Positions 11,172-24,794 of a stretch of 64,000 bases of DNA are shown piece after piece (the stretch's first letter is position 1; every line of letters starts with the position of its first letter). A program made the translations under genes and the position numbers. The stretch is from Hirudo medicinalis (Eukaryota > Annelida > Clitellata > Hirudinida > Hirudinidae). The stretch spans positions 2,501 through 66,500 of the forward strand of contig MPNW01000234.1 of assembly GCA_011800805.1 (NCBI GenBank), given 5' to 3'. The notes below the pieces were generated by a model. The model saw nothing but the letters and a program-made list of their open reading frames with translations, made no database searches and was not told the origin of the DNA.

Positions 11172-13620
11172 CTATTTCCAAGTGGAAGACAAATTACGGC
11201 TTACTGATGTTGAAGTGTTGGAAAGGTTTTCGATTTTACAGGCTTTTATGAGATTCAATGTTGACGTTTGTTGCTATTTGCCGACATTTTCAACATTTGG
11301 TTGTTATTTAGTGATGTTTTCAACATTTGTTAACCTTGGAACAATTGCATGTTTATTAGATGTCGATTGTGTAAACAAATCCTTGTCAAAAAAAATCATA
11401 TTTCTAAGAATTGGCATAAGTTACAAACAAAGCTAAGAACAAAGATGTGGAATAGCTTTGTTCTGTAAAAAGTAATTTTTTGGAATAATTAAGATTATTT
11501 CTTACCGTCGCATCTTTAATAAATCATAATAAATCTTAATAAATCACGTTCGTCCTATGACGAGTTGTTTTCGAGTGAATAAAGCAACTTCTCAACGGTG
11601 TTCGTAGGTTTGAGAGACGCAAAAGAACTAAAAATAAAAATGCAGCGCCACATAAGTGCCACTTTTCAAGACGCTTTTAATTCGACACTTGAAGAAAATG
11701 GTAAATAATCTCAGTAGACTCTCTTCAATTTTTTGTTTTCTGCTCATCATCATCCTCTTCATCTTCTTCTTCATCATCATAATCATCATCTTCTCTTTTC
11801 GGCACAATGTTCCAAGCTTTATTTTTATCTCTCTACCTTTCATCGACCGCCCAGAGGTCGAACGAAGGTGAGTGAAAATCCTGGAAATTATTTCCAGACG
11901 AAGAATTCACCTGGAAATTTGTTTTGGCTTCAAATCCGTGACTGAAGTTCTTCATCCTTATTGACGAGGATCCATCGGATTTTATTGATAACTGAAAAGC
12001 AGCTGGCAGATGATGATGATGATGATTATTATTATGATGATGAAGATGATGATGATGGCTTGGCGTTTGATTCGACGATTCGGATGAACAAACGTGGTTT
12101 TAAACGTTGTTCCACAAGCAATTTTAAGCCATTTTAAAGGTTGTAACTTGTCTGAACATGTTCTTTGTTGGATTTATAAAATAGAAATTTCAAGAATCGC
12201 TTTTCAAAGATAAGCAGATATGCATATTATTAAGTAACGTAAACAAGTAGTAATAATTTTTTATATTTATATAATTGATATTATGAATTACTTTGTAATT
12301 AAAAATCTAAAACTTGTAAAAACACACACAGGATTAGGAAACACCTGCTTTGTACTTTACAACTTTACAACTTTACAACTGCTCGTCGACCATATTTTCA
12401 GTCACAGATTGTAATACTCACTAATAATTCTTAACTCTTATAATTATTGGATAAAAGGGGTTGACTGTAAACATTTAAGAGCACGGACCGAAGAAGTTTT
12501 TCACTGGAAAATACTTATTAATACAACTTACGTTTCTTGGAGCGACATTAGCTGGTATCGCTATTATTCTCACCAAATCTTTTTAATTATAAAATTTTGA
12601 TAACAATTCCGTTTAAATGCATGTTAAAACCATGGATGATATTTACCATTGTTAACATTAACATAGACATTTTTAAAATCGTCATTATTTGAATAAAAGA
12701 AGGTGCGGAAAATAATATCAACTAACAATATTACAACTAACGCACAAAAACAATAATTAACATAATTTCCTATAATTGATTGCTCATTATTATTACAAAT
12801 TTTAAAAATAGTGCTGTCCTTAATGACAATAATTGAGTAATTTATTTATTTATTTATTTATTTATTTTTCTTATATAAACAGAATCTCTCAAACAGAAGG
12901 GATCCTAGTTAATACAATTTCCTTCTCCTTCCAGAAGGACCCTAGGTCAATAGGTCAATAACCTATTTTAACACCTAACAAAAGAACAAGAAGAAGAAGA
13001 AGGAGAAGAAGAAGAAGAAGAAGAACAGTGACAACGAGTATCACCACAAAACAATTTAAAAAATAAAAATAAATATCAAACAGAATTAAGAACTACTTTG
13101 TCTTACAAACACCAATCACATCACCATCACCACCATGAACTAACCATTTTCAACTGAAAAGGCTTCGACAAAATCTGGTGAACAAAAAAAAGTCTTTCGC
13201 TGTTTCGAAACGACCCCTGAGGAGAATTTCAACCTTCTCAACTGCAATGGAGAATTGGAAGGTGGAGTCGGCACTCGCTCCTGGAGCTTTAAATGTATTC
13301 TTCGTAGCTTCCATCGGGCGGAGAATTCATCCGGAGATGATGATGATGATAATGATGCTGGTGCTGGTGCTGGTAATGATTATGATCCTGATGATGGTGG
13401 TGGTGGTGGTGATGATGATGTTGGCATTGATGTGTATGGTTATGAAAATTGGGTGTTGTAAGGTATTTCTGGGTTATAAGATGGTATTGAATGTGAGAAT
13501 TAGTGAGCGAGTGAATGAGTGAGTGAATGTTGGTCAGGTGACGGTCTAAACCAACTCAAGGGCAGTCACCAAATTTTGCCACCAGTATCCCTTACCCTAC
13601 CCCTAACTCAAACTTCAACT
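11172..13620. other. Intergenic or 5' region of the light chain gene; no gene supported
   Basis: This is AT-rich sequence with short microsatellites: GAT at about 12010-12055, TTTA at about 12841-12867, GAA at about 12985-13025 and GAT/GGT at about 13337-13425. It should contain the untranslated or initiating exon of the light chain. Several minus-strand GT donors were checked (for example at 11503 and 12526), but none is in the required phase with convincing coding sequence. Confidence 0.5.
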
Positions 13621-13750
13621 TGAGTGAGTGAGTGATTGAGTGAGTGAGTGAGTGAGTGAGTGAGTGAGTGAGTGAGTGAGTGAGTGAGTGAGTGAGTGAG
13701 TGAGTGAGTGAGTGAGTGAGTGAGTGAGTGAGTGAGTGAGTGAGTGAATG
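13621..13750. repeat. (TGAG)n tetranucleotide array
   Basis: About 32 almost perfect copies of TGAG run without a break. The reverse strand reads as an artificial Thr-His-Ser repeat. A GGAT-type run follows at about 13940-13960. Confidence 0.95.
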
Positions 13751-15555
13751 AATTGTTGCTTTTACTGAGGTGCACACCTGAGGGGCGTACTAAAATCCAA
13801 ACATTGTTAAGTTATTTATTTTACTAATCCCTTGATGAGCGGTAATCTCTTTTGGAAGCGATCCATCGCTTGATGGATGCATGCCAATGATTAAGAATGC
13901 ACGGACAGATGAATGGACGGACGGGTTGAACGACGGATGTGTAAAAGGATGGATGGATGGTGGTAGATGGAGAACGTTGCACACGAAAGTTGAATTTAAG
14001 ATGGCATAAAGAGATAAGAGAGAAATCCTAGCCCCGAATTGATAATGAAAAATTTATTGGGAATTATATTTTTCGACTTTCGAAGATAACAATCTCCGTA
14101 TCTCGGCTGGGGAACCATTTTAGTGCACAAACGATCAACGAATCATGATCACAAGTCAATAATTATTCTTTTTATCTACGCTATCGCTGCGATTTAAGCT
14201 CGATAATTTATCGCCATCATCATCATCATCACCACCACAACCATCACAGTCATCATCATCATCGTCGTCGAATATCTGATTGGCGGTAAAAAGGCTGACG
14301 ACTGAATAAACCCTGCAGCAACAACACGTTAACAACGACTTGTTGCTATGGAAGCATTAATATTTATAATAATAATAATAATAATGACGTCTGTGATGTT
14401 GGCGATTATGTTCATGAAGCCTACAGTGGTTATATTAGTAAATGTAACATAAAATAAAATAAATAAATAATAATAAAGATATGACGACAGGATGGAAATA
14501 GTGAATCAGTGACGGTTAAAGCACTTGAAGATCCTTCTTGAAAAATCATCTTGCATCATCGATAAATTAGTTTTGGAGCTTTCAATGTTTTCAATGATTT
14601 AGATGTTTCAGGAGCCTGCAAGTGAGACTTTTCCCACAATTCCAATTAAGTTAACATAATTAAAATAATAATTTCAATTAAATTAACATAATTAAAATAA
14701 TACATAGTGATCGGTAACTATTATAACATTAAGGTGAGTTTGATGGCAAACCATCCTTGCATCAGCGGCTGCAGTAAAAGCATCAGAGGTTGTTTTTCAA
14801 ATGTATTTCAAGATTTAAAGCCGAAGAAACAGCTGCTAGGCTCTGCAAGCAGTGCCTTTAAATCCATAAATAAGGTAAGGATTTGCAGCCAGTTCATTCG
14901 ACTGGTCTCAGAAGTTCTTGTGGTAGCATTCGAAGTTGTTTAGCAATGCCTGAGGTAGTTGCACGTTAACCAACAAGGAATCGTGTTTTGAAACCTAATC
15001 AACAAGAGATGTAGTAATCTGATAGCAAATTGTGATAACTTTGGCAAAGTTTCACGCTGCAGAAGCTGCTGCCGTTCTGAAGAACATTATTACCGCTGTC
15101 AGATGCCATTGTTTGCTCTGAAATTCACTTTAATCTTTGCATGAAATACTATATTCACTGGGGATTTTTGCGATTGTAGATAAAAAGCAAAAACATTCTC
15201 CAAATCTTTGAAATATTTTGACTAATCTATTTACAAAAAAATGAGATTGATAGCATTCATCCATCCGTCAGTGTTGAAAATGATTTTTTTCTAGGTTTTT
15301 TTGCACTTAAGTAAAAGATTATGTGCAGCATTAAAAAAATTGTTAGCAATATTTTACATTTTTTTCAATTCCCGTTGCTGGTTTCATTTCTTGGGAGCGT
15401 CGAGATCAGACGATTGCATTCCTCATTCGAACGTAAGCGGTTCGAGTTGAAAGGGAGCGGCACGGTTCTCCCAAATTTTCGAGTTTGGAGGTTCGCAGAA
15501 GTATTCTCGGTATTTTTTATTTATGCACTTCGCCTGAAAGGCTAGTTTTCCGAAA
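13751..15555. other. Intergenic; no gene supported
   Basis: The stretch holds short CAT, AAT and GGAT runs and a duplicated motif (aattaagttaacataattaaaataat) at about 14642-14700. Short open frames exist but have no recognisable domain and no convincing splice sites. Confidence 0.5.
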
Positions 15556-16642
15556 ATGGCCAATGTCTACACCAGACAATGCAAGTTTGGCAGGACGATT
15601 TACCTAAACGAGTTTATTGCATATCATGATCCTGCTGAAAATCCTTTCAACGAAAGGCTCGTCAAGCAGGAAATTGCAGAGGTTTCCTTAAATTGTTTGA
15701 GTTTGTAAACTTAAGTTTGGTTTGGGATGTGTTTATACAAGCGGATGTGGAAAGTTGGACAAACTGGGCAATCACTGAAACCCAATGAAATGATCTATTA
15801 GGCACCAGAAGCGTCGGAGGTCTACGAAAGACCATGGAGTCTCAAGAGGAAGGCAGAGCTGAATATGGATCACTTGAGCATTCTCATGTGTCATGGTATG
15901 CAGCTTGAAATGCATGGTATCTCTGCTATATATGGTTGAGATAGCACTTGAATGACTACTGCCTTTTAATTCTGCAATCAATGTTCCTTATTGTGCTCAT
16001 CTTGACTGATCTGCAAGTCGAGCTTAATTGCATATTTTTGTATATTATATATTATATAATTGGTAACTGAGATATTTCTAATTCATTTTTCATGATCGTC
16101 CTCATATGTTCTAAAAGAAATGCCCGAGCCATGCTATTCTTATGACAGCACAATGAGAACTGCTTTCAAAAACCCCAACCAGATGGATAGGATCATGACA
16201 CACATCAGACAACGGGAAGCCGCCGTCGGAATAAGTAACCTATTTTCTTGTAGGTCTCATCACACCTCAATTTGTAAAAGAAAACTTTAGGAAGAGGCTT
16301 TGTTCACAGGAGCTATAGACCTCACTCACTGGTCAAATGTTATCATTTTGAATCACGTCGGCATAAGTTGTTGCTTGCATGGGAACAACGGCAAATAGTT
16401 AATTCTAATTAGAAGCAAGATGCGTTTCAAATACATCAACAAATTCGACAAACCACCAAATCCAACCTTTTACATTTACAGTACCTGGCCTAGCACCAGA
16501 GGATTATTGCAAGGTGGAATTCACAGAGCCCCCACCCCTTGTAAGCAAGACAGAAAAAAAGGACGAAGATTGCGAGCCCGACGAACCGATACAATGTCCG
16601 GAGCCGTGCGATTGCTGCTATCCGAGAAGACAAGATGCCTGA
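15556..16642 (+). CDS. Unrecognised 165-residue protein, four exons
   Basis: Exons 15556-15681, 15802-15895, 16118-16234 and 16482-16642 have clean GT-AG borders, and their phases (0, 1, 1) close into one frame from ATG to TGA. The protein starts MANVYTRQCKFGRTIYLNEF and has a basic middle with ERPWSLKRKAELNMDHL and MRTAFKNPNQMDRIMTHIRQ. It ends in an acidic, Cys-rich tail (CPEPCDCCYPRRQDA). There is no signal peptide and no membrane segment, so it is probably cytosolic. I do not recognise the family. The short Tyr/Arg/Pro-rich style recalls small ciliary microtubule-associated proteins, but that is only an impression. The nearest neighbour is PSMC5, convergent at 17279. Confidence 0.72.
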
Positions 16643-17278
16643 AGCCCTCGGAAAGCAGTGCGATACCGTTCACACCACCTCATAGGTTCACTGACAGTCA
16701 TGGACTTATTTATGAAAGGCAAGACAATTAAGGTAGTTTGCTAAAAAGGGCCACGATGTTTAGTTGCCAAACAACTGGACGAATGGTGCGATAAAACATA
16801 CAAAATAAGTTCATTTCCCTGACCTGAATTATTACAAACTTCCTGAACTCAGCACTTCACAGCTAAGCAACATTTACAACCAGCACATTTCAGAAGCAAA
16901 AGGACAAACGTAAATGCTTATCAGTTTCCAGTAGCATAACCGTGACAGTGAGTGGAAAAGCTCCTCAGAGCTTCACAAGATTCCTAAAGTAAACAAGCCG
17001 GCAACATCTTAAGTCCGTGAAAAGAGGTTCGAAAAGGGAGGAAAGTGGAAACGAACGATCCGGACGATTGTCTTTTTTTATGGAAAAATATCACTACGGT
17101 AATTCAAACAATCTCTTTTAAATTCAACCCCGAATCAATCAAAACATTCAAATTATGTAGGAGAAATGTTCAGTCTCTAGCTCCTCTTCGACATGCACAC
17201 GTGAATCTATCAAAATGGCCGGACACACCCAACAGAGGAATTTGTCCGAGGGGTTGCCGACATTGCACCCTGAGAGAC
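16643..17278. other. Convergent 3' flanks
   Basis: This spacer lies between the small plus-strand gene and the 3' end of PSMC5. It is probably 3' untranslated sequence of both. No further gene is seen. Confidence 0.5.
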
Positions 17279-19227
<1,949 letters not shown>

Positions 19228-20169
19228 TCCGAATTTCTCTGGCTTCTAGACAAAGAAATTAACACTCTAATCAATTACAAGGCATGTATTTGTTACACAA
19301 TATAAATCTAATCGCTTCGGTTAAAATACATTTATTATTTCCTGCTCATCGAAAACAACAACCGTGACTAGGCGAAACGAGATCTTGGCACAAATTGAAG
19401 ATTAAACTCTCAAATCATCATCACAAATTAAAACTAAAACTCACAAATATTTTAGGAGAAGTCTCGATTGTAAATCGCTCGTTCTTATTTGTTTCTAAAA
19501 GCCCTATAGTCGACATCTTGAACGTATTTTCAACGAAACAAACCAAAGAGATGTTTTCGAACTACGTCATAAAATTTTATGAGTTAATTTTCTTTCAAAT
19601 CGTTTTAAAAATCACAAATATAATTTAATTTATACTTAGAAGATCAGACATCTATAAATGCAAAGTTTCACCTGAAGCTTTAAAACATCGTTGTAAATAG
19701 ATTAAGTTTAAGCAAATTTTTAGTAATATTACTTAAGATTGAAGCTAATTTGAAAATAGATTACTTGAATTAAATTATGAGCAATTTTGTTGTTTGTAGT
19801 TCAATTGAAAATATTTTTTGAAAAAAGCGAGGTTGATGATCTTCCGCGAAATCGCAAACCAATATTTAAAAATAAGCATATTTAAATATTGAGGGATTGT
19901 TAATTTTTAGAAAAATTGTTTCGAAGTATGATGAGTTGATATATGTTAAGACAATGGATTTGAAGAAGCATTTAGAAAAAAAAAACCTTTCAATTTTTAT
20001 GAAACATGATAGAAATATTAAATTTGAACTAGAATTGCTTTACTTAAAATCTTATTATTCGATCGTACTGATAATTTAAAAATAATTCCTAAAACAGGTA
20101 ACTTCCATGACTCGTGTGAATTGTTCTAAAATATTCTCGCGATTAAACTTTACAGAGTTTGATTAGAGT
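19228..20169. other. 5' flank of PSMC5; no other gene
   Basis: AT-rich sequence that should contain the PSMC5 promoter and possibly an untranslated or alternative first exon near 19450-19520. Nothing else is recognisable. Confidence 0.5.
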
Positions 20170-21530
20170 GGCGTGTGCTCAACAGAACTTCCAGACCCCT
20201 AATGAAGAGGGAAGCTTACTTTGAAGTGGAAGGTTTTGAGGGCGGAGTGAAATCCGTCTGGATCAGTGTTAGTAATCGAGGGGGGAGTCTATTCCAAATG
20301 TGTGGGCCAACAACATCTATAGACCTTCCATTCAGTGTCGCACGCCGGGCAGATGATTTGACGAGGGAGCCCATGGTTGTTGATCTGAGCCCGCGCCTAG
20401 CAGGAATTGTAGTGCGATTGAAAGGCAGGTATGACGATGCATGACCCAGGAGAGACTTGAAAACGAGTGAAGAGATTTTTTATTTAATTCTCTGGCAAAT
20501 GCGTAGCCAGTGGAGATCATGGAGAAGAGGAGTGACATGGTCATGTTTTCTTTTGTTGTTTATGATTTTAGCAGCTGCGTTGACGACACGCTGAAGTTGC
20601 TCGAGGCGGTAGGCAGGCAGACCGACCAGAGTTGAATTGCCTTAATCAATCTTTGATAAAAGATGTACATGTAGATGTAATGAGAAGCTTCTGCACATCA
20701 TGTGAGAAAGGAGCAGCGATGCTAGGAATTGCCCCGAGAGATGCACGAACGAGTTGTTTTATTGATGTGAGTGGTCATAGAACAGTCTGAGTCTAACCAG
20801 ATCCCAAGGTTGCTGACAGATTGTATCGGCTGGATCAGGTCGGAGCATTCAGTTCGGTCTGGCTGGCCAGTGACCGTAGACCTACGTATCATCAGCATAC
20901 ATATGGCATTGGAGTCCATGTGCACGCTCTCAAGTTCAGTCGTGTACATCGTGAAAAGGATTGGGCCCGGAACGGAGCCTTGGGGCACTCCGCATGTTAT
21001 AGAGGTAGAGGACGATGCTAATTCACCATAACCAACAGAGAAGGAATGATCAGCTAGGTACGACCGAAACCATGCAAGGGCACAACCCATGAAGCCGAAC
21101 GACGTTTTCTACGACGTTTCTAGTCGTCCTAGAAGAATGTCATGATCGACAGTGTCAAAAGCTGCAGATAAGTCGAGAAGAACAAGCAGTGACATCTGAC
21201 CGGCACCAGCGGCGCTTAGAAGATCCGACGACACTTATAGAACAGCAGAACGGTAGAATGACGTTGACGATAGGCGGACTGATGTTCAGGAAGGAGGTTA
21301 TGACGATTTAGATGACCCATGACCCTGCCGAGCACGAGACGTTCCAGAAGCTTTGAGAAGACAGAGATTAGAGATTGGTCGGTAGGTACAAACATCGGAA
21401 GGATCGAGGGTAGATTTCTTGATTAGAGGAGTGGCGTAGCATGATTTGAAGACTAGTGGTACTTTACCGAGGAGGATTGACTTGTTGAAAATTAACTTCT
21501 TGATTATTAGTTCGATCAGAATTTTTCTGT
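20170..21530 (-). mobile_element. Degenerate non-LTR retrotransposon (LINE), reverse transcriptase part
   Basis: Read on the minus strand, the block encodes classic LINE reverse transcriptase motifs in order: YRPISNL, LLVLLDLSAAFDTVDHDILL, CGVPQGSVPGPILF, then the C-terminal thumb region (GLPAYRLEQLQRVVNAAAKI; DHVTPLLHDLHWL; SIDVVGPHIWNRLP). The pieces lie in different frames with several stops, so the copy is dead. The motif style fits the CR1/L2/jockey side of the LINEs. The 5' part, including any endonuclease, is not visible. Confidence 0.92.
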
Positions 21531-21849
21531 CGTTTTACCAACAATACGCTTTTCTCCATGAGACCAATTGATTTTTAGATTGTATTTAATCTTTTGAAGT
21601 CACTTATCATTTAATCATTCATTCGTTCACCATGTTTACTGAAAATGCGTGGCCGCTTTCATTCATCAAACTTTGTTTAAAAAAACCATTTACTTTGAAT
21701 CCTCGTACTAAGAGTGGGAGTGAAGAATCCAGACAATAACTTTATAAATAGCCCCAAGGTCTTTTCATAGCTCAACAAACACACAGTTCAACAATCTTTT
21801 TTTCTTTTTTACCATCCATTCTTCAACCAATAGACAAAAAAAAACCAAA

Positions 21850-21915
21850 AATAAGTGAATTTGTATAGCGCCTTAAGCGTAAGCATCAGAAGAGCTTAGG
21901 CCATTTATGTAGCGC
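21850..21915. repeat. Dispersed repeat containing ATTTRTATAGCGCC
   Basis: The segment (aatttgtatagcgccttaagcgtaagcatcag) aligns closely with the reverse complement of about 38945-38995. Related starts occur at about 49365 (reverse) and 63838. It is probably one end of a non-autonomous interspersed element. Confidence 0.6.
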
Positions 21916-23928
21916 GTCTCCCAGAGTCTCTTTGTGGTGGCGAAAACTGGGCTGCGAACGCGACACGTAACGACTGCTGTTTTTATGTCGCTCGCAGGAA
22001 CGCAAACCCTCTGAGCCAACCTGCAGCCCAAAGATACTTGAAGTTTCAATTAACAGTTAAATTTGGAAAAAATATTGAAGGATTTCTGAAGTTCAATAAG
22101 TTTGATAACGTATTCTTCAAGTTATTTCGCTTAAATTAAACTTATGTAAGAAATTCTTGAATGCATGAGGTCATTTAAAGGAATTAATCAAATAAGCATA
22201 ACAATGATGACAATATGAGATTGGCGGTAGTGATGATGATGACGATGACGATGATGAAAGCATTTTTTTGCAGGTGCTGATGGAACTTGCACCTGAGACA
22301 AAGTTGCAACGATAAGAAGGATGAATAAAAATAATCATTCTAAAACTAAAACCAGCCATAACGCCAATAAAATAATTTTCAGATATCATCGCTTTTATCG
22401 TCGACAGTCACTTGTAAGACAGTAGACTTTAAATAAACAGAAACGAATGACCTTTGCAGGGATTTTTTAAATTATTTCTGCTGTTTTTCTTTCACTTTTG
22501 CATTTTCTACCTCGAAATTGCAGGTCAGGTGCGTTCTCCTTATTTATGTTTATTCAATCTAAAAGTCTGATAAACCAAGCATCAATTGGATCTTGCTTGT
22601 TAATACCCTTGTTTTAAAAATCTCCTCTGCTAAAGCATCTGTGTCTAGACGCGGTTTTACTTGTTCAGATTTTTCTTTGGAGAATCTTCTGCGAATTAAG
22701 TTTCTTTGTTTATTCAATTATGTCAAACTGTCACATTGGAATGGAAAAGAGATGAAAATCGCTGAATTGGTCAGAGTAAATCACTCTAATTGCTTGACAA
22801 GTCTGCAACCTCTCCCGTCACACATCGTCACAACGTGGTCATCCGAGCTAGTAAGGAAGTATCTTCTGTGAGATGAAACCAGACATATTTCTCAGGCTCC
22901 GACCTTGTGATCCAAGGCCCCGAAAGATGTTTCAGATTGTTGGGGGCTTTCCTGGTACCGCAGAAACTCTGCAGATTGAGTCAGAACCAATTCCTCGCGA
23001 ATGCCAAGCAACGCAAGAATTGAAGGATGAAATTTTTTGTTTACAGAGTTCTGCTCTGAAATGCTTTGGGAGCATAAATATATGAAAAAAAAGAAGGAAT
23101 TACATATGAATCACACTCGTCGTATTCTTGCTTAAATTTATTCAAACGTCTGAAAAATTGAGCCACTTACGCAGACATCAACAGTTCACCAATCCTCCAG
23201 CATTCTACATTTTCATTCTGATATCAATTATTGGTAATAAATGCCGAGCAGTTACCTCGGCAAATAATTATTATTAATTATTTCATTTTATTCATATTAT
23301 TGTTTTATTTCTGTAACTCTTGCAATTTCCAAATCATATCGTCCACAAACAACAAACAACAGATCACCCCTGGGGCGCCCCTGATAACTTGGTGCCTCCC
23401 CCACCCCTAGTATTATTAATTTGACGCCCGAGTCGCCCCATTGGTCGTTGTCAATCCAGTAAAATGCTGTTCCGTTTTGTAATAGGGGCATTTTTGTAAC
23501 ATTTCACAATTTCGAAATTGTAAAGGAATTGTCATAAAAATAAATAACAATAATAATAATAATAATAATAATAATATTAATATTAATAATATATGAGATG
23601 TGAGAGGTTTCTGCAGAAAGTAATATGACCTCGAGCCAAAATGATGTGCAACACGCAGTGGATAATTCTGCGTTCCTTATGCTTTTGCAAAAGCAGATGG
23701 AAATGACTAACTTTTCGAAATAAACTCGTAACACCGTGTAATCTTCGTGCACCACCACCAGGTGTGCTTCGCTTTTTAAATATTTTTGTGTTCAATCATT
23801 CATCCATCTCCAGATGTGGCATTCTTCTGACATTCATCATTTCTTTCGCAGACAGGAATGCGCTGAGAAGAAAAAGCGCGCGAACAAAGAATTTTAAGAG
23901 CATAATCATCATCGTCGTCGTCGTCGTC

Positions 23929-23997
<69 letters not shown>

Positions 23998-24191
23998 GAC
24001 AAACGTCTCATTGAAGTTAATTGATCTTATTTGTGGAGTGAGTGGATCCATGAAAGCGTTAATTAATTAATTAATTAATTGACTGATAAATGACTTGTGC
24101 AATGACGACATGACAGGAAGAGTGGATCACAATCATAAGAAATAAAAAGCAAGGACCTAGATTAGGTGAGATGCCTATTTCTTGAATCACC
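21916..24191. other. Intergenic; no gene supported
   Basis: Contains AT-rich DNA, a GAT run near 22233-22258, an AAT run at about 23548-23590 and short open frames (for example 22873-23085 and 23297-23491 reverse) with no recognisable product. A GC-richer patch at about 23340-23470 may be part of a repeat but could not be assigned. Confidence 0.45.
23905..23998. repeat. (CAT/CGT)n microsatellite
   Basis: About 30 trinucleotide units of CAT with CGT and CAC variants. The reverse strand reads as poly-Asp or poly-Met and is not a gene. Confidence 0.9.
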
Positions 24192-24491
24192 TTGAAACTT
24201 TATTCTGGTGTACTTAAAAGAAAGCATTCCACAGATACAACAGCATCAGACTTTTTCCCTCTTTGCAGGATCAGCGGTTCTGCAGTCCTGCTGTTCACCT
24301 TGCTGCTGCTGCTGAATCCAGAGGTAAAGTTGCCCGAGCAAATAGTCGGAAGTCTTTGGAGTATTTTCGCTCATCTCGTCATCTTCGGCCATTTTGCTTC
24401 TTTCGCCTGGAAACTCGAGGAAAAGGCGGCCAGTTCGGGAGTCGTCTTGGCGTGGTTAGAAGATATTTTCAAGTTTAGAGCGACTTTTTGA
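24192..24491 (+). CDS. Putative small membrane-protein exon, unrecognised
   Basis: An open frame with one strongly hydrophobic stretch (SAVLLFTLLLLLN) and a second moderate one (IFAHLVIFGHFASFAW), ending in a stop at 24489-24491. A good splice acceptor (ctctttgcag) at about 24268 falls inside it, so the true exon may start there in phase 2 and be the last exon of a gene whose earlier exons I could not find. A possible donor (gtaaag) occurs near 24324. No family is recognised; it could be non-coding. Confidence 0.3.
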   Translation: MKLYSGVLKRKHSTDTTASDFFPLCRISGSAVLLFTLLLLLNPEVKLPEQIVGSLWSIFAHLVIFGHFASFAWKLEEKAASSGVVLAWLEDIFKFRATF

Positions 24492-24794
24492 GACCGTTTT
24501 TGTTTCGTTTGATAAAGTTGACTTTAAATTGTAAAAATTTCACGAAGGCTTGAAGTAATAATACTTGTAGAAAAATTAGGTTGGCTTCAACGTCGAACAT
24601 TTTCATTCGATGAGAAAAAATAATTTCACCTACAGAGCAATTATAATATTTTCTAGAATATTTTGCACCGTCGGGTTACTTATTCTGTAATTTTCATTTA
24701 GATTAGCACAATTGTTGATCAAAGAGGATCAAAGAAAAAAATCTTCCAAGCAGCAATCTTATTTTTATTCATCAGTCGTCAATTTTGATCAGTC

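Noticed and set aside
13178..13522. Open frame with Met/Asp runs
   Set aside because: The second half is a GAT/GGT microsatellite and the first half has no recognisable content or splice support.
13592..13777. Thr-His-Ser repeat frame
   Set aside because: Antisense reading of the (TGAG)n array.
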